This document shows, piece after piece, positions 47,131-57,042 of a DNA stretch of 64,000 nucleotides (within the stretch, counting starts at the first letter, position 1; each line of letters begins with the position of its first letter). The notes below the pieces were generated by a model that was not told the origin of the DNA, ran no database searches, and saw nothing but the letters and a program-made list of their open reading frames with translations. A program made the translations under genes and the position numbers. This stretch comes from Patagioenas fasciata. Lineage: Eukaryota; Chordata; Aves; Columbiformes; Columbidae. Location of the stretch: positions 47,577,001 to 47,641,000 of the forward strand of contig NC_092524.1 in NCBI RefSeq assembly GCF_037038585.1, read 5' to 3'.

Positions 47131-50100
47131 GTTGGTTTAGGTTAGTTGTCCTATGCTGGTTTAGGTGGGCTGTTCTAGCTAAGTGTAGGGCCACCTCGTG
47201 GAGCAGCAGGCACCCAGCCAAAATGGCCCAAAGAAGCCGCGGCAAGTGGGCCATGCTCAATGCTGCAGAGGAAGGCAAAAAACCCCCCGAGACACTTGGT
47301 GTCCCACATGGGGGGAAAAAAAAAGCCTTCCTCCCCCCAGCTGCAGGGCACGAGAGGCCATCTTGCTGGTGCTTGAGCAGCAGGTAGAAAGCGAGCCAAA
47401 AGGGCCCAGAGGAGCTCTGAAAAGTGGTCCTGCTCAATGCTGCAGAGGAAGGCAAAAAACCCCCGGGGACCAGTGCCAATCTGCCCCGGGAGAAAAAATT
47501 CCTTCCTGACCCCAGTGCTGGCGATCGGCTGTTCCCTGAGCATGTGAGCCAGACCCGGCTCCTTGTCCCACAAGCTGCTCACGCCTCCCCGGAGCTGCCC
47601 AAGCCCTATCCTCCCTTGAGCTGGAGCCATCTCGGGGACTTCCCAGAGTGCCCAAATGGCTCTGAGCTGGTGGACCGTGGGGGCAAGAAGCCTTCCTGTG
47701 CCTGGCGGGACACCAGTGGGTGCTCCAGAGCACTGCAACCCCTTGCAAGCCCTCTGCATTCCTATTTCTGACGGCTCCTGAGCCTGTCTGCGCATGAGAT
47801 GAAGATGGTGAGCTCTGCAGTGCTCCTCAAGAAGGTATTCCCTTTGTCTTGCCACTGCTATGCACCTGAGAAGGCTTTCTATCCGTCCGTCCGTCCGTCC
47901 ATCCATCCATCTGTCAGATAAGCTTGGAAGGTGGCCCTGGCAGTCCCTGTGCCATTCTTTCCCAGTGCAGCAAGTGATACGTGATGCTACGCTGTCGTTG
48001 ATGGTGAGGTTGTCTGCTTGGGAAGAAGTCTTGAATGGTTTTGTGCTGTTGACCCTATCTTTGCTTGCACTCGATAGCCCTTATCCTCCTTTGGCCTCCA
48101 TCCTTGATATCTTGCTTGAGGGTCATGCCAGCCCTCTCAGGCTTGGTCTTGCTCCTCGCAGCTGTTGTCTTCTTCTGTAGGCCCTCCGTGATCCTCACCA
48201 ACTACGTAGTCTTGGTTTGCTTTCATCCCAGGTGGACTTGATCTTTCCCGAAGCGGAGGAATGAGAAATGCCTGTAGTCGTCCAGGCGAGTCCTCACCGG
48301 GGCTTTGCACCAGGCTTGCCTTTCCTGTGGCAATGCCTTGTCTGACACACCAGAATGCGTTTGCCTGTGTCACATTTGTGGCTCACAGTCGGGCTGTGAC
48401 CTACTTGTGCCTGCAGGAGCGTTTTCCTACTCTGCTGTGTGCAAGCAGTGCCGGAAACTCCTGGTGCTCCACCTGACGCTGTGTTCCCTATTTGTAGCCC
48501 GTAGATCTTCAGGCGGGCTTTCCTGGTGTAGGGGATTTCTCCTGTGTCAGAGCTTCAGCTGGGAGGGAGTGTGGGGGCTGTAGAAGTCCACTGTGAGAGA
48601 AGAGCTTCTTCTGGTTCATGGATGCTGAGGACCTGGGATGTGTCTAGTTTAGAGAGATGGAGGCTGAGAGGCGACCTCGTTGCTCTCTACAGCTTCCGTG
48701 GAGGGAAAATGGAGAGGGAGCTGCTGATCCCTTCTTCCCGGCAGCCAATGGCAGAAGGCTCAAAGCTGCATCCATCCATCAGGGGAGCTTTGGACTTGAC
48801 AAGAGGAAAGTTTCCTTTCCCAAGAGGCTGGTCAAAGCGTGGAACAGGGCTCCCGGAGCCCAGGTGGTCGATGCCCCATGCCTGTCAGTGTTGAAGAGGC
48901 ATTTGGACAGTGCCCTTAATACCGCCTTTTAACTTTTGGCCAGCCCTGAAGTGGTCAGGCATTTGGACTAGATGATGACTGTAGGTCCCTTCCAGCTGAA
49001 GGCTTCTCTCCTTCTGTTCCTACCTGCTCGTTTCCCTAGCAGTAGCAGACGCTGAGGAAATTTTGGATGTCGTTGCTTCCCATCCCTGCACTAACAGAAG
49101 GCATTGTACAGCCTGAAGCGTGCCCCATCTTCGGCACTTGCTCCGTCACCTTGTGGCAAGGAGGCACGTAGCTTCTGATGCGGATGAGAGCCCTGGGCCC
49201 CCTTGCAGCACCTGGGCACCCCACTTCTTAGAGCTACTGCCCCTGGCTCTGCAGGGCATGGTGATGGTGAGCTCTGCAGTGCTCCTCAAGAAGGAATTCC
49301 CTCGGTCTTGCCACTGCTACCCAGTGGAAAAGGATTTCCATGCATCAGATGAGTTTGGGAAGTGGCCCTGCCAGGAGATTGTCTTGCAGTGGAGAACCTC
49401 CCGTAGCTTCATGCAAGGTCTTCCTCCCTCAGCCCCTGGCCTGGGATTCCGCCAGCCAGCTCCTCAAGTGCTTCGTCTGGGATGTGTTGGGGCTGCCCCC
49501 GGGCCAGCTCTGGCGGTGGAGACGGGGGGCTGCTCCTTTTTATCCTGCCCGGGGCATTGTGACCTCAGCGTTGCCGGGCGCTGGCATTGTGACATGGGGG
49601 TGACAGAGCCCCCGTGTGCAGCCCCGCCCGCCACCCCTGCGCCCAGCGCCCTTGGGAAGAAGCCTTTGGTGTGCTGGGGGGCCCCGAATCAGTCCCCGTG
49701 CCTACGAGATAGGGGAGTAATCAACCTAATTGTGTCCCTTTTTGGCAAGAATACAGTGCGGATTTGTTGCCGGCCCAGCCTTCCTTCCAGTGCGATACTG
49801 CCCGTGACGACCTCCCGTTCGATTCCACGGAGGTGCCTTCTGTCTGGCACCTGGGGCAATGACTCGCTCTGTTTTGACTTTCTCTTCCTTAGACAGCTCC
49901 CGCCTCAGTGGGTGTTTTGGCACCGATGGGTGTGGGGACTCAGCGGGTTTTCTCTCCTTGGCTGTTGAACACTGGGACCTTCCTACCCGTGCCCTCTGAC
50001 GGTGGCTTCCACAGCAAAGTGTTGGCTCTGGGCCAGTTTGCAAATCAGCCCTTCTGGTGCAGCTCTTGACAGTATGTGATGGGGAGAAGGTAACAGTGCA

Positions 50101-52529
50101 ATCTTTTCCACGTATTCAGTTCAGTGACGCATTTGGTTTCCAACCATGATAGGGGTTGTAAACCAGCATTGTGCTCCCTATAGATGGTGCTTTGGAGGGC
50201 TCGCTCTTGCTGGAAGCAGCCGCTGGTTGATGCACAGTTGAGAAACAGTCTGCCCTGGACAGAGGCAGGGAGTTTTCTAATGGAGACAATGTTGCTGTCT
50301 TGCTGCTTTTCCTGCGAATTGCAGGTGGCATGTTGAATAAAAAGGTGATGCTTGGTTGCGCTGGGTTTAGGGTGACTTGTGCAGGAGCGAGGCTGATGAG
50401 AAGAGGCCCGTGTGTGCGTGCGATCGCACCCGTCTCTGTGCCGGCAGGTTGGGCAGTCCCCCTCATGGCCACCTTTTCACTGTGTGCCTTGTCCGCTGTT
50501 AGTGCACGAGAGGAGGAAAGAGGCAAGAGGTCCCAAAGCCGGGCATGTTTTCTGAGGTGAGGTGGCTGCGCGTAGGAGAGAGCCCTGGCAGAGCTCCCAG
50601 CTGGGCTGGACCCTTGCAGAACCCGGAGTCCCCGGCAGCTCAGCCGCGTCTGCCAGCGCTCAGGGACCCGGCTGCTGCGGGCACGTCTGCTGCCTCCTGG
50701 AACATCTCCTTTTTCTCAGTGCAAAGAGGAGAAAGCAACCATTCCTCCAGGGAGCCTGCACTTGGTATGGTGAGGAAGCACAGCAGGGCCATGGATGTAG
50801 CCACAAGTACTGCTGACAATGCCTAAGCGAGCACATATTTCGAAGGCACGCAAGGAAGTGTTGGGAAGTCTACTTCTGCCAGGGTCCTGGGGGTGCTCCT
50901 AGGCCTCAGCGGCTGGGACCGGCCTCTCCTGGGACGCCCACCCACCGCCACCGTCTCCTGCCAAGGGCCCAGCTCAACATGGGGCCTTGGGTCCCTGCCT
51001 GAGCCATGTTGTAGGTGTGTGTGCCTGTCTGTGCCCTGCAGAGAGCTGCTCTCCTGGCTGGAGCCCTCAGGGCTCGATCAGGGCTTGCCCTGCAGAAGTC
51101 CAGGCTCCCAAGAGAGCAGAACTTTTCTATTCTACTTGCTGGCCATGAATCGAGCCACGATGAGACTACTGTTTCCCTGAAATGCCAGGGGGGTTTTGGC
51201 TCCAGGAAGGCTTTCAAGGATGCAAAACACAAAGAAAAACAGTGGGACCAGGCTTTTGTTTCTTTAATGTAGTTTTATTTTGTTGTTCATTTTTGTTTGA
51301 TGGTAGGAAGGCTGACGGCTGCAGGTTGGCTGGTTGGTTTAGGCTGGTCGGTTGAGTTTTGGTTGAGGGTGGTTTTGGTTGGTTTTAGGTTGTATTTGGT
51401 TGGTTTGGATGAGAGAGTAATCTGTCTGCGCCCTGTGTTACCCCATTGATGGGGCAGGGTTGATTGGGCTGGTCTGGCCGGCTGGGCAGGCGTCCCCTTC
51501 CTCCCTCCCTGCTCCATGCGTGTCCTTCCCGAAGCTAGGCGGTCAGTCCAAGAGGATGAGCTTCCCAGTTGGAGGGGTACCGCTCCTGGGTCAAGAGTAT
51601 GCAGTGGCTGCACTCCCCTTCTAGGAGCTCCAAACAAGCTGAAGGTGCATTTGTAGGAGAACCTGGCTGGGGTAGCCAAGCTTCCAAGACTGCAGACACA
51701 TCCAAGTGAGGCACTGCATGCGGTAGGGCGGGGTTTGGGTTGTTTGGGTGTTTTTGGTCATGGAGGTTTTTTTGGGTGTCTGAGCTTGTTTGTTGAAGTG
51801 TTGTCTGGTTGAGATTGGTTTATGGCTTGGTTGTTTTAGGTTGGGTTTGGTGGTTCCATTTCGGTTTAGGTGATTTCACAGTATCACAGTATCGCAGTAT
51901 GTTTGGGATTGGAAGGGACCTCAAAAGATCATCTAGTCCAATCCCCCTGATGGAGCAGGAACGCCTAGGTGAGGTCGCACAGGAATGTGTCCAGGCGGGC
52001 TTTGAATGTCTCCAGGGAAGGAGACTCCACAACCTCCCTGGGCAGCCTGTTCCAGTGCTCTGTTCGGTCATTTTGTTCAGGTTGCTTATGTTGTTTGGTT
52101 TCCTATTTTGGGGGTTGGTTTAAGTTGTTTAGTGTAGGGGGTTAGTTTAGCTTGGTTGTTTCAGGCGGTTTTACGCTTTATGAGGTGTTTTTTAAGTTGT
52201 TTGAGGTTGTTCAAGGGTTGTTTTAGGTCGATTAAGGTGGGTCTGTTTCGATGTCTTCAGCTTGTTTGGATTAGGGTTGCTGAAGGTTGGTTGAGGCATG
52301 CTGGTTTATGTTGTTTTAGGTAGGATTTTTTAGGTCATTTGTTTTAGGTAGGTTTGTTTGAGGGTGTTGAGGTTGCTTTATTTGGTTTGGCTTAGGTTGT
52401 TTGAGGTAATTTGTTATAGACTGTTTAAGGGGCTTTTGAGGTTGTTGGTGGCTGATTGTTTGAAGTTTCTGAAGGCAGATTGAGATTGGTTTAGGTTCTC
52501 GAAAGGCTGATTGTTTTCAGCTGTTTAAG
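47131..52529. repeat. Macrosatellite unit 10, with CR1 insertion
   Basis: It is 5399 bp, 169 bp longer than unit 9. The difference is fully explained: a net gain of 183 bp by a CR1 insertion at about 51877-52064, and a 14-bp deletion near 51340 in T/G block A. There are four CCGT copies at 47883-47910. The CR1 tail common to all units is at 48643-49012 and the promoter-like module at 49523-49637. Its right half carries more private substitutions than earlier units, for example near 51307, 51419, 51439 and 51625, as expected near the end of an array. Confidence 0.95.
51877..52064 (-). mobile_element. CR1 LINE 3' fragment inserted antisense, unit 10 only
   Basis: Read on the plus strand, this is the reverse complement of a CR1 3' end: a CACAGTATCACAGTAT tail, GGGATTGGAAGGGACCTC, AAAGATCATCTAGTCCAATCC, then AATGTCTCCAGGGAAGGAGA and CTGGGCAGCCTGTTCCAGTG. 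The other units have an uninterrupted GTGATTTGCTTTCGGTC at this site, so the empty site is seen nine times. About 188 bp replaces 5 bp. It is severely 5'-truncated, as is usual for CR1, and non-coding. No clear target duplication is visible, and the exact edges are uncertain by a few bases. Confidence 0.9.
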
Positions 52530-55048
52530 GTTGGTTTAGGTTAGTTGTCCTATGCTGGTTTAGGTGGGCTGTTCTAGCTAAGTGTAGGGCCACCTCGTGG
52601 AGCAGCAGGCACCCAGCCAAAATGGCCCAAAGAAGCCGCGGCAAGTGGGCCATGCTCAATGCTGCAGACGAAGGCAAAAAACCCCCCGAGACACTTGGTG
52701 TCCCACATGGGGGGAAAAAAAAAGCCTTCCTCCCCCCAGCTGCAGGGCACGAGAGGCCATCTTGCTGGTGCTTGAGCAGCAGGTAGGAAGCGAGCCAAAA
52801 GGGCCCAGAGGAGCTCTGAAAAGTGGTCCTGCTCAATGCTGCAGAGGAAGGCAAAAAACCCCCGGGGACCAGTGCCAATCTGCCCCGGGAGAAAAAATTC
52901 CTTCCTGACCCCAGTGCTGGCGATCGGCTGTTCCCTGAGCATGTGAGCCAGACCCGGCTCCTTGTCCCACAAGCTGCTCACGCCTCCCCGGAGCTGCCCA
53001 AGCCCTATCCTCCCTTGAGCTGGAGCCATCTCGGGGACTTCCCAGAGTGCCCAAATGGCTCTGAGCTGGTGGACCGTGGGGGCAAGAAGCCTTCCTGTGC
53101 CTGGTGGGACACCAGTGGGTGCTCCAGAGCACTGCAACCCCTTGCAAGCCCTCTGCATTCCTATTTCTGACGGCTCCTGAGCCTGTCTGCGCATGGGATG
53201 AAGATGGTGAGCTCTGCAGTGCTCCTCAAGAAGGTATTCCCTTTGTCTTGCCACTGCTATGCACCTGAGAAGGCTTTCTATCCGTCCGTCCGTCCGTCCG
53301 TCCATCCATCCATCTGTCAGATAAGCTTGGAAGGTGGCCCTGGCAGTCCCTGTGCCATTCTTTCCCAGTGCAGCAAGTGATACGTGATGCTACGCTGTCG
53401 TTGATGGTGAGGTTGTGTGCTTGGGAAGAAGTCTTGAATGGTTTTGTGCTGTTGACCCTATCTTTGCTTGCACTCGATAGCCCTTATCCTCCTTTGGCCT
53501 CCATCCTTGATATCTTGCTTGAGGGTCATGCCAGCCCTCTCAGGCTTGGTCTTGCTCCTCGCAGCTGTTGTCTTCTTCTGTAGGCCCTCCGTGATCCTCA
53601 CCAACTACGTAGTCTTGGTTTGCTTTCATCCCAGGTGGACTTGATCTTTCCCGAAGCGGAGGAATGAGAAATGCCTGTAGTCGTCCAGGCGAGTCCTCAC
53701 CGGGGCTTTGCACCAGGCTTGCCTTTCCTGTGGCAATGCCTTGTCTGACACACCAGAATGCGTTTGCCTGTGTCACATTTGTGGCTCACAGTTGGGCTGT
53801 GACCTACTTGTGCCTGCAGGAGCGTTTTCCTACTCTGCTGTGTGCAAGCAGTGCCGGAAACTCCTGGTGCTCCACCTGGCGCTGTGTTCCCTATTTGTAG
53901 CCCGTAGATCTTCAGGCGGGCTTTCCTGGTGTAGGGGATTTCTCCTGTGTCAGAGCTTCATCTGGGAGGGAGTGTGGGGGCTGTAGAAGTCCACTGTGAG
54001 AGAAGAGCTTCTTCTGGTTCATGGATACTGTGGACCTGGGATATGTCTAGTTTGGAGAGATGGAGGCTGAGAGGCGACCTCGTTGCTCTCTACAGCTTCC
54101 GTGGAGGGAAAATGGAGAGGGAGCTGCTGATCCCTTCTTCCCGGCAGCCAATGGCAGAAGGCTCAAAGCTGCATCCATCCATTAGGGGAGCTTTGGACTT
54201 GACAAGAGGAAAGTTTCCTTTCCCAAGAGGCTGGTCAAAGCGTGGAACAGGGCTCCCGGAGCCCAGGTGGTCGATGCCCCATGCCTGTCGGTGTTGAAGA
54301 GGCATTTGGACAGTGCCCTTAATACCGCCTTTTAACTTTTGGCCAGCCCTGAAGTGGTCAGGCATTTGGACTAGATGATGACTGTAGGTCCCTTCCAGCT
54401 GAAGGCTTCTCTCCTTCTGTTCCTACCTCCTCCTTTCCCTAGCAGTAGCAGACGCTGAGGAAATTTTGGATGTCGTTGCTTCCCATCCCTGCACTAACAG
54501 AAGGCATTGTATAGCCTGAAGCGTGCCCCATCTTCGGCACTTGCTCCGTCACCTTGTGGCAAGGAGGCACGTAGCTTCTGATGCGGATGAGAGCCCTGGG
54601 CCCCCTTGCAGCACCTGGGCACCCCACTTCTTAGAGCTACTGCCCCTGGCTCTGCAGGGCATGGTGATGGTGAGCTCTGCAGTGCTCCTCAAGAAGGAAT
54701 TCCCTCGGTCTTGCCGCTGCTACCCAGTGGAAAAGGATTTCCATGCATCAGATGAGTTTGGGAAGTGGCCCTGCCAGGAGATTGTCTTGCAGTGGAGAAC
54801 CTCCCGTAGCTTCACGCAAGGTCTTCCTCCCTCAGCCCCTGGCCTGGGATTCCGCCAGCCAGCTCCTCAAGTGCTTCGTCTGGGATGTGTTGGGGCTGCC
54901 CCCGGGCCAGCTCTGGCGGTGGAGACGGGGGGCTGCTCCTTTTTATCCTGCCCGGGGCATTGTGACCTCAGCGTTGCCGGGCGCTGGCATTGTGACATGG
55001 GGGTGACAGAGCCCCCGTGTGCAGCCCCGCCCGCCACCCCTGCGCCCA
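52530..55048. repeat. Truncated terminal macrosatellite unit 11
   Basis: Only phases 1 to 2523 are present. There are five CCGT copies at 53282-53313, the CR1 tail is at 54046-54415 and the promoter-like module at 54926-55040. It is the most diverged unit, with private changes near 53417, 53878, 53961, 54027-54053, 54183, 54290, 54512 and 54716. It breaks off 8 bp after the promoter-like module and passes directly into unique sequence. The missing half includes the T/G-rich block. Confidence 0.95.
54926..55040 (+). promoter_or_regulatory. Promoter-like module in the terminal truncated unit
   Basis: This is the same module as at 2401-2515: the TTTTTATCC patch, paired CATTGTGAC boxes 30 bp apart, GGGTGACAG and the GC box, unchanged in these motifs. 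The array ends 8 bp later. If the module is active, its transcript would leave the array, enter unique DNA at 55049 and run antisense to the 3' end of ALKBH1. Activity is not shown by the sequence. Confidence 0.35.
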
Positions 55049-55056
55049 AAGGTCTT
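55041..55056. other. Right junction of the macrosatellite with unique sequence
   Basis: Identity with the other units continues through TGCGCCCA, ending at 55048. The other units go on with GCGCCCTTGGG, whereas here AAGGTCTTTTG follows. Composition changes at once from GC-rich to AT-rich. No target duplication or mobile element sits exactly at the break. Confidence 0.9.
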
Positions 55057-56495
55057 TTGTAGATAAGTTAACCTTATTCCGTTATACTATTCAGTCTCCC
55101 AAGGCTCAGCAGTAAATACACCAAGCCTAGGACAGGGGAAAAATATGTTTCTGTCATAGTGTCAGACCTTTACACTAACATCTGATTTTTTTTAAAAATG
55201 AAATTACTGGAGCTCATTTCAGTAGTGTATAAGGAATTAATTGCACACATACATACATTCACCTGCTATGACATAAGCAGACCACTCTTTCTCCATGAGG
55301 GAGAGCTGCCACATACATATTAAATTGGACTTTGACATTGCAGGCAACACCTCTCTGAAACTTCCTGACAAACCCTGAACTGTCCACAAGGAAAGCAGCC
55401 CTGCAGGCATGTGCAGGGCTCCTCCATCAGAGCTGGTAGAGGCAGTAGATCCAAAAGAAGCCTGGAGGGAATAGCAGAAGGCATGCGGCAGCATTAACAA
55501 TACATTGTAATAATAGGGAGAAAAATAAAATAAAAAAAAAAAAAAAAGAAACCAGCTTAAAACTGATAGAGATCTTTAATTTAAAAACCAAGTAAGTTTA
55601 TTCATTGGAAAAGTGCAACAAAATACCCAAAGGATAGCACATTGTACTCCAACAATTAAAATTACATTAAAATGCAGATAGGGAGGTCTGAGTCTTCAAG
55701 AGAACGGGTACATAAGCTAGTGCTTTCTTTTGCTTCAGTATCTTTATCTTTGGGTGACAGAGATAGTCACTGATTAACTTCTTTTTTTAGGTACATAATT
55801 CAGAACTCCATTGCTTCTACTTGCAAGTCATTCTGTCCCTTAAAGATGTTAGCTTGAGACTGCAGGACCATAATCTGCAGGCACTTGAGAGGGGGCAATT
55901 TTGAAAGAATGGAAATGTGGGGCTCAGTCACATACTTACTGTTGGGAGGAGACCCAACTGGGAGGTATGAGGTATTCTGAGTAGATATTGACCCCAGTCA
56001 TTTCCCTCTAACATCTGAGGCATGCAGAAAGCTCCAGCTCCACTCCTAAGATCAGCTTCCCCTGCAGCTGAGGAGGAGCAAGCAGGCAAAAGGAGAGCAC
56101 AGGACTACAGCACGCAGGTGTTGCTTCAGGGAGCTGCTAGTTTCTGATCACTGAACCAATTTTTGCTGTAGAGGGGATGCTCTTGGAGATGCCCAAGGTA
56201 GGTCTCACACCCACAGCAGCTCATTCTCATTCCTACTTGTTTATGTACCTCAGCTGAGCTTTACAAGCTCAATAGGATTCTTTAACACATAGCAATTATG
56301 TATATTTTGCTAGCACTTTCTGCCCAAGGATTTCAAAATACTCCATGAGCACCACTGAACCAAGCTTAAAATTCTCACACAGGTATTTTAAATGGAACTG
56401 AGTGCAGCAAACATCCAAGGCCCAGTGCTGAACTCATCCCTTTCCTTTTCAATTCTTTTTCTCCCCCAATCTATTTCTTACAGCAAGAAGGACTA
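55049..56495. other. Unique spacer between the array and ALKBH1, no gene seen
   Basis: AT-rich single-copy sequence. Open frames are short, and I recognise no protein or RNA. It contains an A-rich tract at 55521-55547. Minus-strand poly(A)-signal-like words (55575-55580, 55597-55602) would allow a longer alternative ALKBH1 3' UTR, so part of this stretch may be transcribed as UTR. Confidence 0.6.
55521..55547 (+). repeat. A-rich tract with overlapping AATAAA words
   Basis: Two overlapping AATAAA hexamers (55524-55529 and 55529-55534) run into a 16-A run ending at 55547. This looks like the tail of a plus-strand retroposed sequence, or a simple A-rich repeat. I cannot identify the body of any retrogene upstream and see no flanking duplication. 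Confidence 0.4.
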
Positions 56496-56618
56496 CACTT
56501 ATTCTGTAAAAGTTTATTAACACCTGTACAGACAAGTTGACTTCTAGTATGATTACATTAGCTCCCAATTCCACATGGAGCTTGCCTGTCCAGTCCATGT
56601 CAGCATGATCTCCTGGTC
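56496..56618 (-). other. ALKBH1: ALKBH1 3' UTR, proximal form
   Basis: It lies between the ALKBH1 stop codon (56619-56621) and the first downstream poly(A) signal on the minus strand. The end is set about 15 to 20 bases past the signal and is approximate. A longer UTR using distal signals is possible. Confidence 0.5.
56513..56518 (-). terminator. Poly(A) signal AATAAA for ALKBH1
   Basis: The plus strand reads TTTATT, so the minus strand has a canonical AATAAA about 100 bases after the ALKBH1 stop codon. It is the closest perfect hexamer. Weaker or more distant candidates lie at 55575-55580 (ATTAAA) and 55597-55602 (AATAAA). Confidence 0.6.
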
Positions 56619-57042
56619 TCAGCTGTCTGTATTTGGTTTATGTCTCTTGGCGCTCCTCTTCTCCTGGTGGTCACTGTTTTCAGAGGGTACTTGGCCCTTT
56701 GTGTTTGTCCCAGATTCCTCTGGAAACTTCTGACCTTCTGCCAACACCTGCCGAATAGTCATATTAATGCGGGAAGACTGCAAGTACTTGGCACAGACCT
56801 GCCAATCCTCATCGGAGCTGTGCTCGATGACTGAGCCAACAGGGAGGTCTGAAGAAAGTTCTTGGTCCAGGCACAAAGGCAAAGTTCTCCCTTCAGGGTT
56901 GGGGAGGACCCGCGGGACAGCATGGTACAGCAGACGGCTGAAGCCAGACATGACCATGATATCTCCACTATGCATGAACATTGCTGTTGGGGCTTCCTCC
57001 CGCTTCCGGCCCCCAAGCAAAAATATCGAGGATTGCCCAAAA
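56619..57042 (-). CDS. ALKBH1: ALKBH1 last coding exon
   Basis: The acceptor is a pyrimidine-rich tract ending CACCTGTAG before TTTTGGGC. The first T completes a Ser codon split with the previous exon. It encodes the second half of the jelly-roll core: [31 protein letters not shown], the third iron ligand in [15 protein letters not shown], and the 2-oxoglutarate arginines. A variable acidic/basic C-terminal tail ends in KRHKPNTDS before the stop. The tail differs from mammals, as expected, while the core is strongly conserved. Confidence 0.96.

Larger units (their letters stand above)
1..55048. repeat. Macrosatellite: ~5.24-kb unit tandem array, 10 full periods plus a truncated one
   Basis: The same ~5.24-kb sequence recurs head to tail from base 1 to 55048. 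Taking base 1 as phase 1, units start at 1, 5239, 10477, 15715, 20953, 26191, 31429, 36659, 41901, 47131 and 52530. The first six are exactly 5238 bp long. By eye I find about six substitutions and no indel between units 1 and 2, so identity is near 99.9%. The array is open on the left, so total copy number is unknown. On the right it stops abruptly at phase 2523. I see no recognisable protein, LTR pair or rRNA in the unit, so this is a macrosatellite of unknown function rather than a gene family or nested transposon. The family name is unknown to me. Near-identity with occasional shared and patchy variants indicates recent homogenisation by unequal crossover or gene conversion. Confidence 0.97.

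Noticed and set aside
51809-52123. 104-codon frame unique to unit 10
   Set aside because: It exists only because the antisense CR1 insertion joined open sequence. It is not a gene.
1-52529. Assembly duplication artefact as the sole explanation of the array
   Set aside because: Units differ by ordered, unit-specific substitutions, tetranucleotide counts and one insertion, which simple duplication of one contig would not give. The exact copy number may still be wrong.
1-55048. CRISPR array, rDNA cluster or integrated viral genome
   Set aside because: The unit is 5.2 kb without short direct repeats and spacers, has no rRNA-like sequence, and shows no LTR pair, polymerase or capsid gene.
55237-55500. 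87-codon minus frame in the spacer
   Set aside because: No recognisable family, no splice or promoter support, and not part of the ALKBH1 frame.
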